Assembly: GCA_963812195.1 (NCBI GenBank)
Contig: CAWEUI010000023.1
Span: 124,001-188,000 of the forward strand
Direction: 5' to 3'
Source of the DNA: ZC4RG30 sp963812195
Lineage (GTDB): Bacteria > Pseudomonadota > Gammaproteobacteria > Steroidobacterales > Steroidobacteraceae
DNA length: 64,000 bases
Positions 44,456 to 53,532 of this stretch are shown here, piece by piece (within the stretch, counting starts at the first letter, position 1; every line of letters starts with the position of its first letter). The notes under the pieces are model-generated. The model saw only the letters and a program-made list of their open reading frames with translations. It was not told the DNA's origin and made no database searches. The translations under genes and the position numbers were made by a program.

Positions 44456-45513
44456 AGGCAACGATCACGGTACTGGGTGGCGACGGCATCGGGCCTGAAG
44501 TCACCCGCGAGGCGGTGCGCGCGCTGCGCAAGGTCGCCGCGGCATTCGGCCACAATTTCGAATTCGACGAGCAGGATTTCGGTGGCATCGCCATCGACAG
44601 GCATGGCGATCCCCTGCCCGCCGCGACCCTGGCCAGCTGCCAGTCCTCGGATGCGGTCCTGCTGGGCGCCATCGGCGGGCCCAAATGGTCGGCGCCCGCC
44701 GCGAAGTTGCGGCCGGAGGCCGGATTGCTGCGCCTGCGCAGGGAGCTGGGTGTCTACGCGAACCTCAGGCCCGTGGCCGTGCATCCGGCGCTGGCCGATG
44801 CAACCACGCTGAAGGCCGACGTGGTGCGTGGCGTGGACCTGGTGTTCGTGCGTGAACTGACCGGCGGCATCTATTTCGGTGCCAAGACCCGCACCGCCAC
44901 GGATGCCAGCGACCTGTGCAGCTACAGCGCGGCGGAGATCGAACGCGTCACGCGCACGGCGGCCCGCCTGGCGCAGTCGCGCCGGCGCAAGCTCACTTCC
45001 ATAGACAAATCCAACGTGCTGGATACTTCGCGCCTGTGGCGCGAGGTCGTGATGCGCGTGATGAGCAACGAGTTCCCCGATGTCACGCTCGAACACATTC
45101 TGGTCGACGCGGCCGCGATGCATCTGATACGCCGGCCCACCGACTTCGACGTGATCGTCACCGAAAACATGTTCGGCGACATCCTCACCGACGAAGCCTC
45201 GATGCTGGCCGGTTCGCTGGGCCTGTCGCCGTCGGCGTCGCTGGGCGATGGCAGGCGCGGACTCTACGAACCCATTCACGGATCGGCGCCGGACATTGCC
45301 GGACGCGGCCTGGCCAATCCGGTAGGCACGATTCTCTCCGCGGCACTTCTGCTGCGGCATTCGCTGGAGCTGGAGGCCGAGGCGAAGGCCATCGAGCATG
45401 CGGTTGCCACTGCACTGGATCAGGGCCTGCGCACCGCCGATATCGCCGGCGGCGGGCCTTCTGTCAGCACCAGTGAAGCCGGTGAGCGGATCACCGGGCT
45501 GATCGGCCGCTAG
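44452..45513 (+). CDS. leuB: 3-isopropylmalate dehydrogenase
   Basis: A 353-residue NAD-dependent decarboxylating dehydrogenase: VLGGDGIGPEVTREAVRALR at the start, the arginines in LRLRRELGVYANLRPV, RELTGGIYFG, DKSNVLDTSRLWREVV, and VTENMFGDILTDEASMLAGS with metal-binding aspartates. YEPIHGSAPDIAGRGLANP is near the end. It oxidises 3-isopropylmalate to the leucine keto acid. leuA is not in the window. Confidence 0.97.
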   Translation: MKATITVLGGDGIGPEVTREAVRALRKVAAAFGHNFEFDEQDFGGIAIDRHGDPLPAATLASCQSSDAVLLGAIGGPKWSAPAAKLRPEAGLLRLRRELGVYANLRPVAVHPALADATTLKADVVRGVDLVFVRELTGGIYFGAKTRTATDASDLCSYSAAEIERVTRTAARLAQSRRRKLTSIDKSNVLDTSRLWREVVMRVMSNEFPDVTLEHILVDAAAMHLIRRPTDFDVIVTENMFGDILTDEASMLAGSLGLSPSASLGDGRRGLYEPIHGSAPDIAGRGLANPVGTILSAALLLRHSLELEAEAKAIEHAVATALDQGLRTADIAGGGPSVSTSEAGERITGLIGR

Positions 45514-45594
45514 CGCATCAGCGCGGCGCGCGCGGGACCATTGCCGGCCCCGTGCCATGGCACAATGCCCCGGCATCACTGTGGGGGGAGAGTC

Positions 45595-47220
45595 ATGACG
45601 CGTACGCACTCAACTCATCTGGCGCAACGCATCTGCAGCGCGATCGCGGTCTGCGCGGTGCTGGCCGGATTCGGCAACGCCGCCAACGCACAGGCATTCG
45701 CCGACCTGAACCGCGCCCTGGTCGACTATTCAAGAGCCGACATCGCGCCGAGCGGCTCCTGTGCGGACTTCGCCGGCTATCATGACCACGACGTGGTGCA
45801 GATCCATGCCGAGCAGGTCGCGCCAGCCGGCAACACGCCCGGGTACTGCCGCCTCGCCGGCCTCATCGACCCGGAGATCGCCTTCGAGGTCAGCCTGCCC
45901 GCGAAGTGGAACGGGCGCTTCTACATGATCGGCAACGGCGGGCTCGCCGGTGAGTCCCTGCAGGATCCTTCCCGCACCAGCCAGCGCGATGCCGCCCTGG
46001 CCCACGGTTTCGCGGTCGCGCAGACCAACACCGGCCATGACTCACGCAAGGAACCCGGCGGCACCTTCGTGCTCAGCAACCCGCAGAAGGCCATCGACTA
46101 CGCCTACCGCGCGGTCCACGCGACCGCGACCACCGCCAGGGATTTCATCAAGCGCTATTACTCCCGGCCGGTGCGGCGCGCGTACTGGAATTCGTGTTCC
46201 AACGGTGGCCGCCAGGGCCTGATCGAGGCGCAACGCTATCCGCAGGATTTCGACGGCGTCATCGCCAACGCGCCGTGGCTGGACCAGACCGGCTATACCA
46301 TGGGCGCGGTGTGGAACCAGCAGGCGCTCAACGCGGCGCCGCTGTCTTCGGCCAAGCTGACCACGCTGGCCGCGGCCGTGATGAAGCGCTGTGATGCCAT
46401 CGACGGGGTCAAGGATGGCCTCATCGATGATCCGCGCAAATGCGATTTCGACGCACACCGTGACGTTGCGGCGTGCACCGCCGGCAGCGACGCGCCGAAT
46501 TGCCTGACCAGCGCCGAGGCCGACACGGTGATGAAGATCTATCGCGGCCCGGTCAGCGACGGCAAACCCCTGTTTCCCGGCTACATGCCGGGCAGCGAGG
46601 CCGTGGTGACGGGCGGATTCGGCGCGCCGGCCGGACCCCACAGCGCCTGGGTGGGCACAGTGGTTCCGGCCCAGCCCGGCGGCAAGTCGGCGGATTTCAA
46701 TCTGGCCGAAGGCATCATGCGTTACCTGGTGCACAAACCGCCGCAGCCGGACTACGACACCAACACGTTCAACTTTGATCGCGACGTGTCGATGCTGGAT
46801 GCCTGGGGCAAGCTGGCCGATGCGAAGAGCACCGATCTGAACGCCTTTCGCGCGCGCGGCGGCAAGCTGTTGATCACGCACGGCTGGGCTGACCAGATCC
46901 TGCAGCCGCTGGTGTCGGTCCACTACTACGGGCAACTGCGTGCGCGCTACGGCAACAGCACCGACGAATTCGTCAGGCTGTTCATGGTGCCCGGCATGAC
47001 CCATTGCAGCGGCGGCAATGGCACCGACAGCTTCGATCCGGTGACCGCCATCGTGGATTGGGTGGAAAAGGACAAGGCACCGGGCGTGCTCGACGCGGCC
47101 CATATCGCGGCCGGCAAGGTGCAACGCACGCGTCCGCTGTGCCCCTATCCGCAGGTGGCGCGCTACAAGGGTTCCGGCAGCATCGACGACGCCGCCAACT
47201 TCAGTTGCCGGGCGCCGTAG
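45595..47220 (+). CDS. Secreted tannase/feruloyl esterase family protein
   Basis: A 541-residue protein with a signal peptide (VCAVLAGFGNAANA, cleavage before QAF). The tannase catalytic layout is complete: the nucleophile in WNSCSNGGRQGL near residue 201 preceded by a cysteine, the aspartate in THGWADQILQP near 431 and the histidine in GMTHCSGGNGTDSFD near 469, followed by a cysteine. This is the CS-D-HC arrangement in which a disulfide ties Ser and His. It should release gallate or ferulate from plant esters. ATG 45595, behind GGGGGGAGAG, is used although the frame opens at 45541. It converges on a CE15-like esterase. Confidence 0.9.
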   Translation: MTRTHSTHLAQRICSAIAVCAVLAGFGNAANAQAFADLNRALVDYSRADIAPSGSCADFAGYHDHDVVQIHAEQVAPAGNTPGYCRLAGLIDPEIAFEVSLPAKWNGRFYMIGNGGLAGESLQDPSRTSQRDAALAHGFAVAQTNTGHDSRKEPGGTFVLSNPQKAIDYAYRAVHATATTARDFIKRYYSRPVRRAYWNSCSNGGRQGLIEAQRYPQDFDGVIANAPWLDQTGYTMGAVWNQQALNAAPLSSAKLTTLAAAVMKRCDAIDGVKDGLIDDPRKCDFDAHRDVAACTAGSDAPNCLTSAEADTVMKIYRGPVSDGKPLFPGYMPGSEAVVTGGFGAPAGPHSAWVGTVVPAQPGGKSADFNLAEGIMRYLVHKPPQPDYDTNTFNFDRDVSMLDAWGKLADAKSTDLNAFRARGGKLLITHGWADQILQPLVSVHYYGQLRARYGNSTDEFVRLFMVPGMTHCSGGNGTDSFDPVTAIVDWVEKDKAPGVLDAAHIAAGKVQRTRPLCPYPQVARYKGSGSIDDAANFSCRAP

Positions 47221-47227
47221 GGCGCGG

Positions 47228-48706
47228 CTAGTTCTTGCCGCTCCACAGCTCCCGGTTCGCCCATGGAATGAAGTACTTCCAGTTGGGCGCGTCCGTGTGG
47301 CCACCGTCGTGCTGGCGCCAGGCGAGCCGCCCATCCAGCAGCCCGTCGTTCACCGGCGGCATCTGCTCCTTCATGTAGTCGTCCGAGCGGCCCAGCGCCT
47401 TCACCCCCAACAGGCGGAACACCTTCTGGGCGGCAATGGCCGCCATGAAGCTGCCGCGCTGGTCCAGCCACTTGGCATCGCCCTTCTCCGGCACGCCATA
47501 GCTGATGAAGGTGGCCCGTGGCGCACACAGCGCCAGCAGTTCGTTCGAATCGACCGGGATGTCCCCGGCGTTCATGCTGCCGAAACTGGCCCTGGCCGCG
47601 CCGTACTTCAGGAAGTTGCCGGCCATCCAGTGATATTCACCGCTGCCGGTCAGGTTCTCCACGGCCTCGCCGAAATTGCGCCGGTGCGGCTTCACGCCAC
47701 CCTCCCCCGAGGAGCCGATCAACACCACGGCGAATCGCTGGTCGAAAGCCATGGTCACCAGCGCGGCCTTGCCATAGCGCGACACCCCTTCGATGCCCAC
47801 ATGTTTCGCGTCGATGCCCGGGTCGGTTTGCAGATAATCCAGCGCCCTGCTCGCGCCCCAGCCCCAGGCGCGCAATGCGCCCCAGTCGTCCGGTTTGCGC
47901 GGCTGGCCCTTGTTGGTCAGTCCGATGATGCCCTTGGTCAGGCCGGCGCCGTTGTCGGCCTGAACGCTGTTCGGATTCAGGTAGGCGTAACCCCAGCCGG
48001 CATTGATCAGCTGCTCGGTGGCCGGCGGGTCCGCGCTCACGCGCGGCGGCATCCGCGGGAATCCCGGCGGCCTGGCCGGTGGCGGGTCGCCCGGCATGCG
48101 ACCGCGTCCGAACATGATCATCACGGGCACCGGGCCGGCGGCATCGGCAGGCGTGACCACCACCAGATCGATGTTCACTTCGATGGCCGGGTCGGCGGAG
48201 TTGTCCACCCGGCCCACCAGGTGCCGCGCGTGCACTGTTCGCGGACCCACCTTGTCGTTGCGCTCTTCCAGCACCGACCAATGCACCGCCGGCACGTCGG
48301 CGGGAATGCGCCCCAGCACCTCGCGCTCGAACAGTTCCACGATCTGCGGCCGACGCTCGCGCCACCACTGCCTGGCCGTCCTGACCTTGCGGCCGTTGTC
48401 CATTACCAGCGCGTCCGGCAGTACCGGGTAGGGATTGGCCTTTGCTTCGTCGTAGTTGGCCGCGTTCGGCGCATTCTCGTTGCCACTGGGTCCCGGGCGC
48501 AGCTCGGTGATACCAAGCTGGTTCATCATGTCCTGGTGATCCTGTGCGGTGGTCCAGCCGGATGTATCCACCGGCGGGCGGCTTGCCGCCGCGCGCGTAG
48601 CGCCGCCGGTCCGCGGCGCCGTGGTGGTGCAGGCTGCAATGCCCAGGGCCAGTACCGCGGAAATGCTCAGGCAGCACATGGCTGCCGTGACGTTGCGACG
48701 CTTCAT
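47228..48706 (-). CDS. CE15-like glucuronoyl esterase family lipoprotein
   Basis: 492 residues with a lipoprotein signal (ALGIAAC, Cys26) and a Thr/Arg-rich linker. The alpha/beta-hydrolase core has HVGIEGVSRYGKAALVTMAF, where the serine lies in the GxSxxGKxA form of glucuronoyl methylesterases, and a likely catalytic histidine in RQHDGGHTDAPNWKYFIPW. Such enzymes split ester bonds between lignin alcohols and glucuronic acid of xylan. The family usually has a cysteine before the serine (GCSRxGK); here it is valine. It ends seven bases from the tannase gene. Confidence 0.8.
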   Translation of the reverse strand: MKRRNVTAAMCCLSISAVLALGIAACTTTAPRTGGATRAAASRPPVDTSGWTTAQDHQDMMNQLGITELRPGPSGNENAPNAANYDEAKANPYPVLPDALVMDNGRKVRTARQWWRERRPQIVELFEREVLGRIPADVPAVHWSVLEERNDKVGPRTVHARHLVGRVDNSADPAIEVNIDLVVVTPADAAGPVPVMIMFGRGRMPGDPPPARPPGFPRMPPRVSADPPATEQLINAGWGYAYLNPNSVQADNGAGLTKGIIGLTNKGQPRKPDDWGALRAWGWGASRALDYLQTDPGIDAKHVGIEGVSRYGKAALVTMAFDQRFAVVLIGSSGEGGVKPHRRNFGEAVENLTGSGEYHWMAGNFLKYGAARASFGSMNAGDIPVDSNELLALCAPRATFISYGVPEKGDAKWLDQRGSFMAAIAAQKVFRLLGVKALGRSDDYMKEQMPPVNDGLLDGRLAWRQHDGGHTDAPNWKYFIPWANRELWSGKN

Positions 48707-48745
48707 CTTTCCCCCGTTGTATTTGCGTGCCTGTGCCGCGGCCTG

Positions 48746-49906
48746 CTAGCCGCGTGCCCGTGCCAGCGCCGCGGCCAGATCACCGCGCAGATCCTCGACG
48801 GCTTCAATGCCGATCGACAATCGCAGCAGACCATCCACCAGTCCGGCAGCAACGCGGGCTTCGGGTTCCATCGCAGCGTGCGTCATCGAAGCCGGATGCG
48901 CCAGCAGACTCTCCACGCCACCAAGAGATTCGGCGAGCGAAAAGAATTGCATGCCGGCGACGAAACGCTTCACCGCCTCGATACCACCATCGAGCTCGAT
49001 GGTGACCATGGCTCCGAAACCTGATTGCTGTCGCCTGGCGAGGTCGTGTCCCGGATGGTCGGGCAGGCCAGGGTAGTAGACCTTGCGAACCCCGCTCTGC
49101 TTCGTGAGCCACTCGGCAAGGTCGGCCGCGTTGCGCCCGTGCACGGCAAGACGCGCATTAAGCGTGCGCAATCCCCGCAATGTAAGGAAGCTGTCGAATG
49201 CGCCGCCGGTCAGCCCCAGTGCATTGGCCCACCATGCCAGTTGTTCGTGCAATTCCCTGCTGCGCGCCACGACTGCGCCACCCACCACGTCGCTGTGACC
49301 ATTGATGTACTTGGTGGTCGAGTGCACGACGATGTCCGCACCCAGTTCCAGCGGACGCTGCCAGGCCGGCGACAGGAATGTGTTGTCCACCACCACCAGC
49401 GTGCCCTTGCCGCGCACTTTGGCAACCAGCGCCGCGATATCGGTGATGCGCAGCAGCGGGTTGCTGGGCGTTTCGATCCACAGCAGGTCGGTCTTGCCGG
49501 CCAGCGCGGCGTCCAGCGCCCCGGAATCGGCAAAGCGGACGAAGTCCACCTTGAGTTCGTTGCGCTTGTTCCAGGCCGTGAACAACCGGAAGGTGCCGCC
49601 GTAGCAGTCGTGTGGTGCGACGATGCGCGCGCCCTGCGGCAACAGGTGACCGACCAGGGTGATTGCACTCATGCCCGTGCCGGTGATCACCCCTCCGGCA
49701 CCACCTTCCAGGTCCGCCAGCGCATTGCCCAGCAGATCGCGGGTGGGATTGCCGGAGCGCGAATAGTCGTAGGCGCGCTTCTGGCCGTAGCCGCGGAATG
49801 CGTAGGTCGAGCTAAGATGAATGGGCGGCACCACCGCACCGGTGACATCGTCGGATTCCAGGCCGGCGCGCACGGTACGGGTGATGAAACGGGGACGATC
49901 GGTCAC
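48746..49906 (-). CDS. metB: Cystathionine gamma-synthase
   Basis: A 386-residue Cys/Met-metabolism PLP enzyme: YAFRGYGQKRAYDYSRSGNP (arginine-tyrosine PLP phosphate site), GTGMSAITLVGHLLP, WIETPSNPLLRITDI and the PLP lysine in HSTTKYINGHSDVVGG. It makes cystathionine from an acylated homoserine and cysteine. The start is GTG 49906, directly adjoining the metX TAA at 49907-49909, so the two genes are in one operon. The product could also be called a gamma-lyase on sequence alone, but the metX partner favours synthase. Confidence 0.92.
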   Translation of the reverse strand: MTDRPRFITRTVRAGLESDDVTGAVVPPIHLSSTYAFRGYGQKRAYDYSRSGNPTRDLLGNALADLEGGAGGVITGTGMSAITLVGHLLPQGARIVAPHDCYGGTFRLFTAWNKRNELKVDFVRFADSGALDAALAGKTDLLWIETPSNPLLRITDIAALVAKVRGKGTLVVVDNTFLSPAWQRPLELGADIVVHSTTKYINGHSDVVGGAVVARSRELHEQLAWWANALGLTGGAFDSFLTLRGLRTLNARLAVHGRNAADLAEWLTKQSGVRKVYYPGLPDHPGHDLARRQQSGFGAMVTIELDGGIEAVKRFVAGMQFFSLAESLGGVESLLAHPASMTHAAMEPEARVAAGLVDGLLRLSIGIEAVEDLRGDLAAALARARG

Positions 49907-50881
49907 TTAAGATTCTCCGGGAATTGCCAGCGACAGGACACCGCGCAACTGGTCGGCCTCCTTGAGAAAGGCATCATGCCCCAACAGTGAGGAAAATTCG
50001 TGCAGGCGCGCGTCCGGCAGCCGGGCAGTCAGCGCGCGCATGTCCCCGATGGGTACCAGCTGGTCCTCGCGCACGGCCACGACCTCGGTGCGCACGCTCA
50101 CATGGCCTGCGTCCACCTGATGCAGGTCGATGGACTCCGACAGGCAGATGAAGGATTCCGGCGGATTGCGTGCCGCATAGTCGCGGCCACGCGCCTGCAG
50201 GTACTCCTCCACCGGGAACAGCGGCCTGCCGTGCTCCAGCCGCGGCGGTTTGCGGAAGCGGGCCGCGAACTCCTCCGGACTGCGGTAGGTGGTCATGGCC
50301 AGCGCCCGGGCCAGCTCCAGTGACTCGGTGGCATGACCGGTGGCAATGCCCAGCCGGGCCAGGTTGCGCTGGATGCTGCGCCACGCGGTGGCCATCGGAT
50401 GCGGCGAATCCGCGGCGCTGATCACGATCAGGCGCTCGACGCGGGCCGGGTAACGCTCGCCAAAGGCCAGCGCCACCATGCCGCCGTAGGATGCGCCGGC
50501 AATGGCGGCCAGCCGCTGGATGCCCAGGTGATCCAGCACCCGCACGATGGCATCGGCCTGGTCGTAGCTGGAGATACTGGGGAAATCCTGGCCGGGAACC
50601 GGCCCGGTGGTTGCGCCGCAGCCGCCGATGAAGTCCATGCCCAGCACCGCCACGCGCTGGGTATCCAGCGCCTTGCCCGGGCCCACGACCTCGTGCCACC
50701 AGCCCGTGCGGCCCCCCTGCGGGTCGAACACCTGCCGGCCCGCGGATATGCCGCCCAGCGCCAGTACCACGGGCTGCCCGGGCTCGCCGCTCAGCGACCA
50801 GCCAATCTGCAGGTGTTCCAGTGTGCCGCCATGGTGCAGCGCGGTCGGGCCGTCGACCTGGAGGATGCCTTCGCGGGGCAT
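49907..50881 (-). CDS. metX: Homoserine O-acyltransferase (MetX family)
   Basis: An alpha/beta-hydrolase acyltransferase of 324 residues from ATG 50881. It shows LALGGISAGRQVF, WWHEVVGPGKALDTQRV, the nucleophile in AIAGASYGGMVALAF and the catalytic aspartate and histidine in VREDQLVPIGDM and LLGHDAFLKE. It activates homoserine for methionine synthesis. From memory, Xanthomonadales relatives of this shorter type use succinyl-CoA; acetyl or succinyl specificity cannot be decided here. The frame is open to 51019 and an AGGAGG lies about 50 bases up without a proper start codon after it. No MetJ-type repressor is adjacent. Confidence 0.9.
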   Translation of the reverse strand: MPREGILQVDGPTALHHGGTLEHLQIGWSLSGEPGQPVVLALGGISAGRQVFDPQGGRTGWWHEVVGPGKALDTQRVAVLGMDFIGGCGATTGPVPGQDFPSISSYDQADAIVRVLDHLGIQRLAAIAGASYGGMVALAFGERYPARVERLIVISAADSPHPMATAWRSIQRNLARLGIATGHATESLELARALAMTTYRSPEEFAARFRKPPRLEHGRPLFPVEEYLQARGRDYAARNPPESFICLSESIDLHQVDAGHVSVRTEVVAVREDQLVPIGDMRALTARLPDARLHEFSSLLGHDAFLKEADQLRGVLSLAIPGES

Positions 50882-50968
50882 CGCGGAATGGCCGGTAAGT
50901 GCTTGCAAGGGCTGGATTTTACGGTCGCCCCTCCTCCCGGGCAACCAAATCAGTCTTTCCGATGATGT

Positions 50969-50985
50969 TACATTATGATAATGTA
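50969..50985. promoter_or_regulatory. 17-bp palindrome TACATTAT-G-ATAATGTA between metX and the TrpR-like gene
   Basis: Eight-base arms are perfect around a central G. It contains -10-like hexamers (TATGAT, GATAAT) and overlaps the next palindrome by four bases. It could be a second operator acting on metX or on the his operon. Confidence 0.5.
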
Positions 50986-51001
50986 CTATCGTATTAGTAC
51001 A
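50982..51001. promoter_or_regulatory. TrpR-type operator, TGTACTA-N6-TAGTACA
   Basis: A perfect 7-base inverted repeat. Its core GTACT-N8-AGTAC has the symmetry and spacing of the E. coli trp and trpR operators (known sequences GTACTAGTTAACTAGTAC and GTACTCTTTAGCGAGTAC). It ends five bases before the ATG of the TrpR-family gene and probably overlaps its promoter, which points to autoregulation and control of the downstream his genes. Confidence 0.75.
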
Positions 51002-51006
51002 CTCGT

Positions 51007-51318
51007 ATGAAAAAGACACACCGCCAGTTCACGCCCCGCCACGAGGCGCAGACCGAACGCAACCTGGTCAGCGCGCTGCTCACGCAGCGCACCCCGGAGG
51101 AATTGCGGGCTTTTCTGCGCGACCTGTGCACGCCGGCCGAGTTGCAGGCCATGGCCGATCGCTGGGCGGTAGTCGAATGCCTGCGGCGCGACCTGCCCTA
51201 TCGGGAAATCCACCGCATCACGGGCGTGAGCCTGACCACCATCGGTCGGGTGGCCCGCTACCTGGCTGCCGGCAGTGGCGGCTATGCGCTGGCAGTGCAA
51301 CGCATGGAGAACAGCTGA
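51007..51318 (+). CDS. TrpR/YerC-YecD family regulator heading the his operon (HisR-like)
   Basis: A 103-residue all-helical protein of the TrpR fold: SALLTQRTPEELRAFLRDLC, TPAELQAMADRWAVVECL, and a helix-turn-helix YREIHRITGVSLTTIGRVARYL near residues 61-82 (given as YREIHRITGVSLTT and IGRVARYL). Relatives bind an amino acid as corepressor. Its place two bases before hisG and behind a TrpR-type operator suggests histidine-dependent repression of the operon. From memory, comparative genomics describes a TrpR-family HisR in Xanthomonadales. That symbol also names a tRNA-His gene, so none is assigned. Confidence 0.87.
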   Translation: MKKTHRQFTPRHEAQTERNLVSALLTQRTPEELRAFLRDLCTPAELQAMADRWAVVECLRRDLPYREIHRITGVSLTTIGRVARYLAAGSGGYALAVQRMENS

Positions 51319-51320
51319 GA

Positions 51321-52220
51321 ATGGACAAGGAAACCCGCCTCAAGCTTGCCGTACAGAAGTCCGGCCGGCTCACCGACCACTCGCTGGACCTGCTGGCCCG
51401 ATGCGGGCTCAAGCTCTCGCGCGGCAAGGACCAGCTGATGGGCTTTGGCGAGAACCTGCCGCTGGACGTGCTGTTCGTGCGTGACGACGACATTCCCGAT
51501 CTGGTGCAGGAGGACGTATGCGACCTGGGGCTGGTCGGCCTCAACGTGCTCGAGGAGCGGCGCCTGGAGATGGCCGAGCGTGGCGCCACCGCCCGCTTCG
51601 AAGTACTGCGCCCGCTGGACTTTGGTCACTGCCGGCTGTCGCTGGCGGTGCCGGAGGGCATGGCATGGAAGGATCTGTCCACGATCGGCGGACTGCGCAT
51701 CGCCACCACCTATCCGGCGCTGCTGGGCCGGTTCCTGCGCGACAACGGCATCGATGCCGAGATCGTCACGCTGTCCGGTGCCGTGGAGATCGCGCCGCGA
51801 CTGGGTCGGGCTGATCTGATCTGCGACCTGGTGTCATCCGGCTCCACGCTGCAGGCCAACCACCTGCGCGAGGTGCACACGATTCTGCACAGCCAGGTGG
51901 TGCTGATCCGCACGCCAATGAAGCTGCCGGCACTCAAGGAGGACTGGATCACGCGCCTGCTGCTGCGCATCGACGGCGTGGAGCAGGTCAAGGAGAGCAA
52001 GTACATCCTGCTGCATGCTCCGCGCTCGGCACTGCCGCGCATCCGCGAATTGCTGCCCGGCAGTGAGGTGCCAACCATCATTCCCCTGGAAGGCTCCGCC
52101 GACAAGGTCGCCGTGCACGCGGTGTGCCGGGAGAACGTGTTCTGGGAAACGCTGGAGAGCCTCAAGGCCGCCGGTGCCAGCGCGATGCTGGTGCTGCCGG
52201 TGGAAAAGATGCTGGCATGA
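51321..52220 (+). CDS. hisG: ATP phosphoribosyltransferase, long form
   Basis: A 299-residue enzyme for the first step of histidine synthesis (ATP plus PRPP). It has KLAVQKSGRLTDHSLDLL at the start, DVLFVRDDDIPDLV, DLGLVGLNVLEE, and RADLICDLVSSGSTLQANHL as the PRPP loop. A C-terminal ACT-like regulatory domain (SKYILLHAPRSALPRIRELL, VHAVCRENVFWETLE) makes this the long, histidine-feedback form. The start is two bases after the TrpR-like stop, and the stop overlaps hisD. Confidence 0.97.
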   Translation: MDKETRLKLAVQKSGRLTDHSLDLLARCGLKLSRGKDQLMGFGENLPLDVLFVRDDDIPDLVQEDVCDLGLVGLNVLEERRLEMAERGATARFEVLRPLDFGHCRLSLAVPEGMAWKDLSTIGGLRIATTYPALLGRFLRDNGIDAEIVTLSGAVEIAPRLGRADLICDLVSSGSTLQANHLREVHTILHSQVVLIRTPMKLPALKEDWITRLLLRIDGVEQVKESKYILLHAPRSALPRIRELLPGSEVPTIIPLEGSADKVAVHAVCRENVFWETLESLKAAGASAMLVLPVEKMLA

Positions 52221-53501
52221 GCGACATGATGCAGATCATCGACTGGAGCAAGTCCGACCCGCAGGCACGCCGACAGGCGCTGGCAAGGCCGCGACTGGAA
52301 TCGCAGGCGGACATCGAACAGCTGGCGCGCGCGATCATCCGCGAGGTGCGCGAAAAGGGCGACGCCGCGCTGCTCGCGTATGCCGAACGCTTCGACAATG
52401 CGCGGCTTGATTCGCTGCTCGTGACGCCGCAGGAGTTCGAGGCCGCGCAGCAGCGGCTGGACGCGCGGCAGATCGCGGCCATCGAGACCGCCATCGACAA
52501 CGTCAGGCGTTTCCATGCGGCCCAGCTGGCTGCGCCGTTGTCCATGGACGTGATGCCGGGCGTGCGCTGCGAGCGCGTGTACCGGCCCATTCCCGCGGTG
52601 GGGCTGTACGTGCCGGCCGGCTCGGCGCCCCTGCCCTCCACGGTCATCATGGTGGCAATCCCGGCGCAACTGGCGGGTTGCCCCGAGCGCGTGTTGTGCA
52701 CGCCCCCGGCGGCCGATGGCAGTGCCAACGCCGCGGTGCTGGTGGCGGCGCGCCGTTGCGGCGTGGACCGGGTGTTCAAGGCCGGTGGCGCGCAGGCGGT
52801 GGCGGCCATGGCCTACGGCACCGAATCGATTCCCAAGGTGGACAAGATCTTCGGGCCCGGCACGGCACTGACCACCGCGGCCAAGCAACTGGTCGCCGGC
52901 GATCCGCAGGGCGCGGCGTGTGATCTGCCCGCGGGTCCCTCCGAAGTGCTGGTGATTGCCGATGCCGGCGCCGATCCGGCCTTCGTCGCGGCGGACCTGC
53001 TGGCGCAGGCCGAGCACGACGTGCGCGCGCAATCGCTGCTGGTAACTGACAGCCCGGAACTGGCCGACGCCGTGACGCTGCGAGTTCGGCAAGCAGCGCG
53101 GCAGGCTGTCGCGCCAGGCAATCCTGGAACAGTCGGCCGCCAATTGCCGGATCATCCTGGTGCCGGACCTGGACGAGGCGCTGCGTGTCTCCAACCAGTA
53201 CGCGCCCGAACATCTGATCATCCAGACGCGCGAACCGCGCGCGCTGCTCGATGCGGTAAGCAGCGCGGGGTCGGTATTCCTGGGCGCCTGGTCGCCGGAA
53301 TCAATGGGCGACTACTGCTCCGGAACCAACCACGTACTGCCAACCTACGGTTATGCCCGCGCCTACAGCGGCCTTTCGCTCACGGACTTCCAGAAGCGCG
53401 TAACGGTCCAGGAGCTCACCGGCCCCGGACTGCGTACCCTGGGCCCGGTGGCCGAAACACTCGCCGATCTGGAAGGCTCGATGCGCATGCCCGCGCGGTG
53501 A
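52217..53501 (+). CDS. hisD: Histidinol dehydrogenase (one frameshift)
   Basis: About 428 residues. The zinc enzyme segments RPIPAVGLYVPAGSAPLPST, KAGGAQAVAAMAYGTES, KIFGPGTALTTAAKQLV, GPSEVLVIADAGADP and LLAQAEHDVRAQSLL are intact in the first frame, and NQYAPEHLII, AGSVFLGAWSPESMGDYCSG and GTNHVLPTYGYAR in the second. Together they include the metal ligands. The frame shifts by one base between about 53082 and 53112 (joining VTLRV to a segment ending RLSRQAILEQ). It oxidises histidinol to histidine. This is the first of a series of disrupted his genes. Confidence 0.93.
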
Positions 53502-53532
53502 GCATTCGGCTCGAGGCGCTGGACCGGCAATC

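Noticed and set aside
47228..48706. Acetyl-xylan esterase or dipeptidyl-peptidase identity for the lipoprotein esterase
   Set aside because: The GVSRYGKAAL serine context and the HDGGHTD histidine fit the CE15 pattern better.
50882..51006. S-adenosylmethionine riboswitch before metX
   Set aside because: The gap is only 125 bases, shared with a divergent gene, and filled by palindromes; no SAM aptamer-like pairing was seen.
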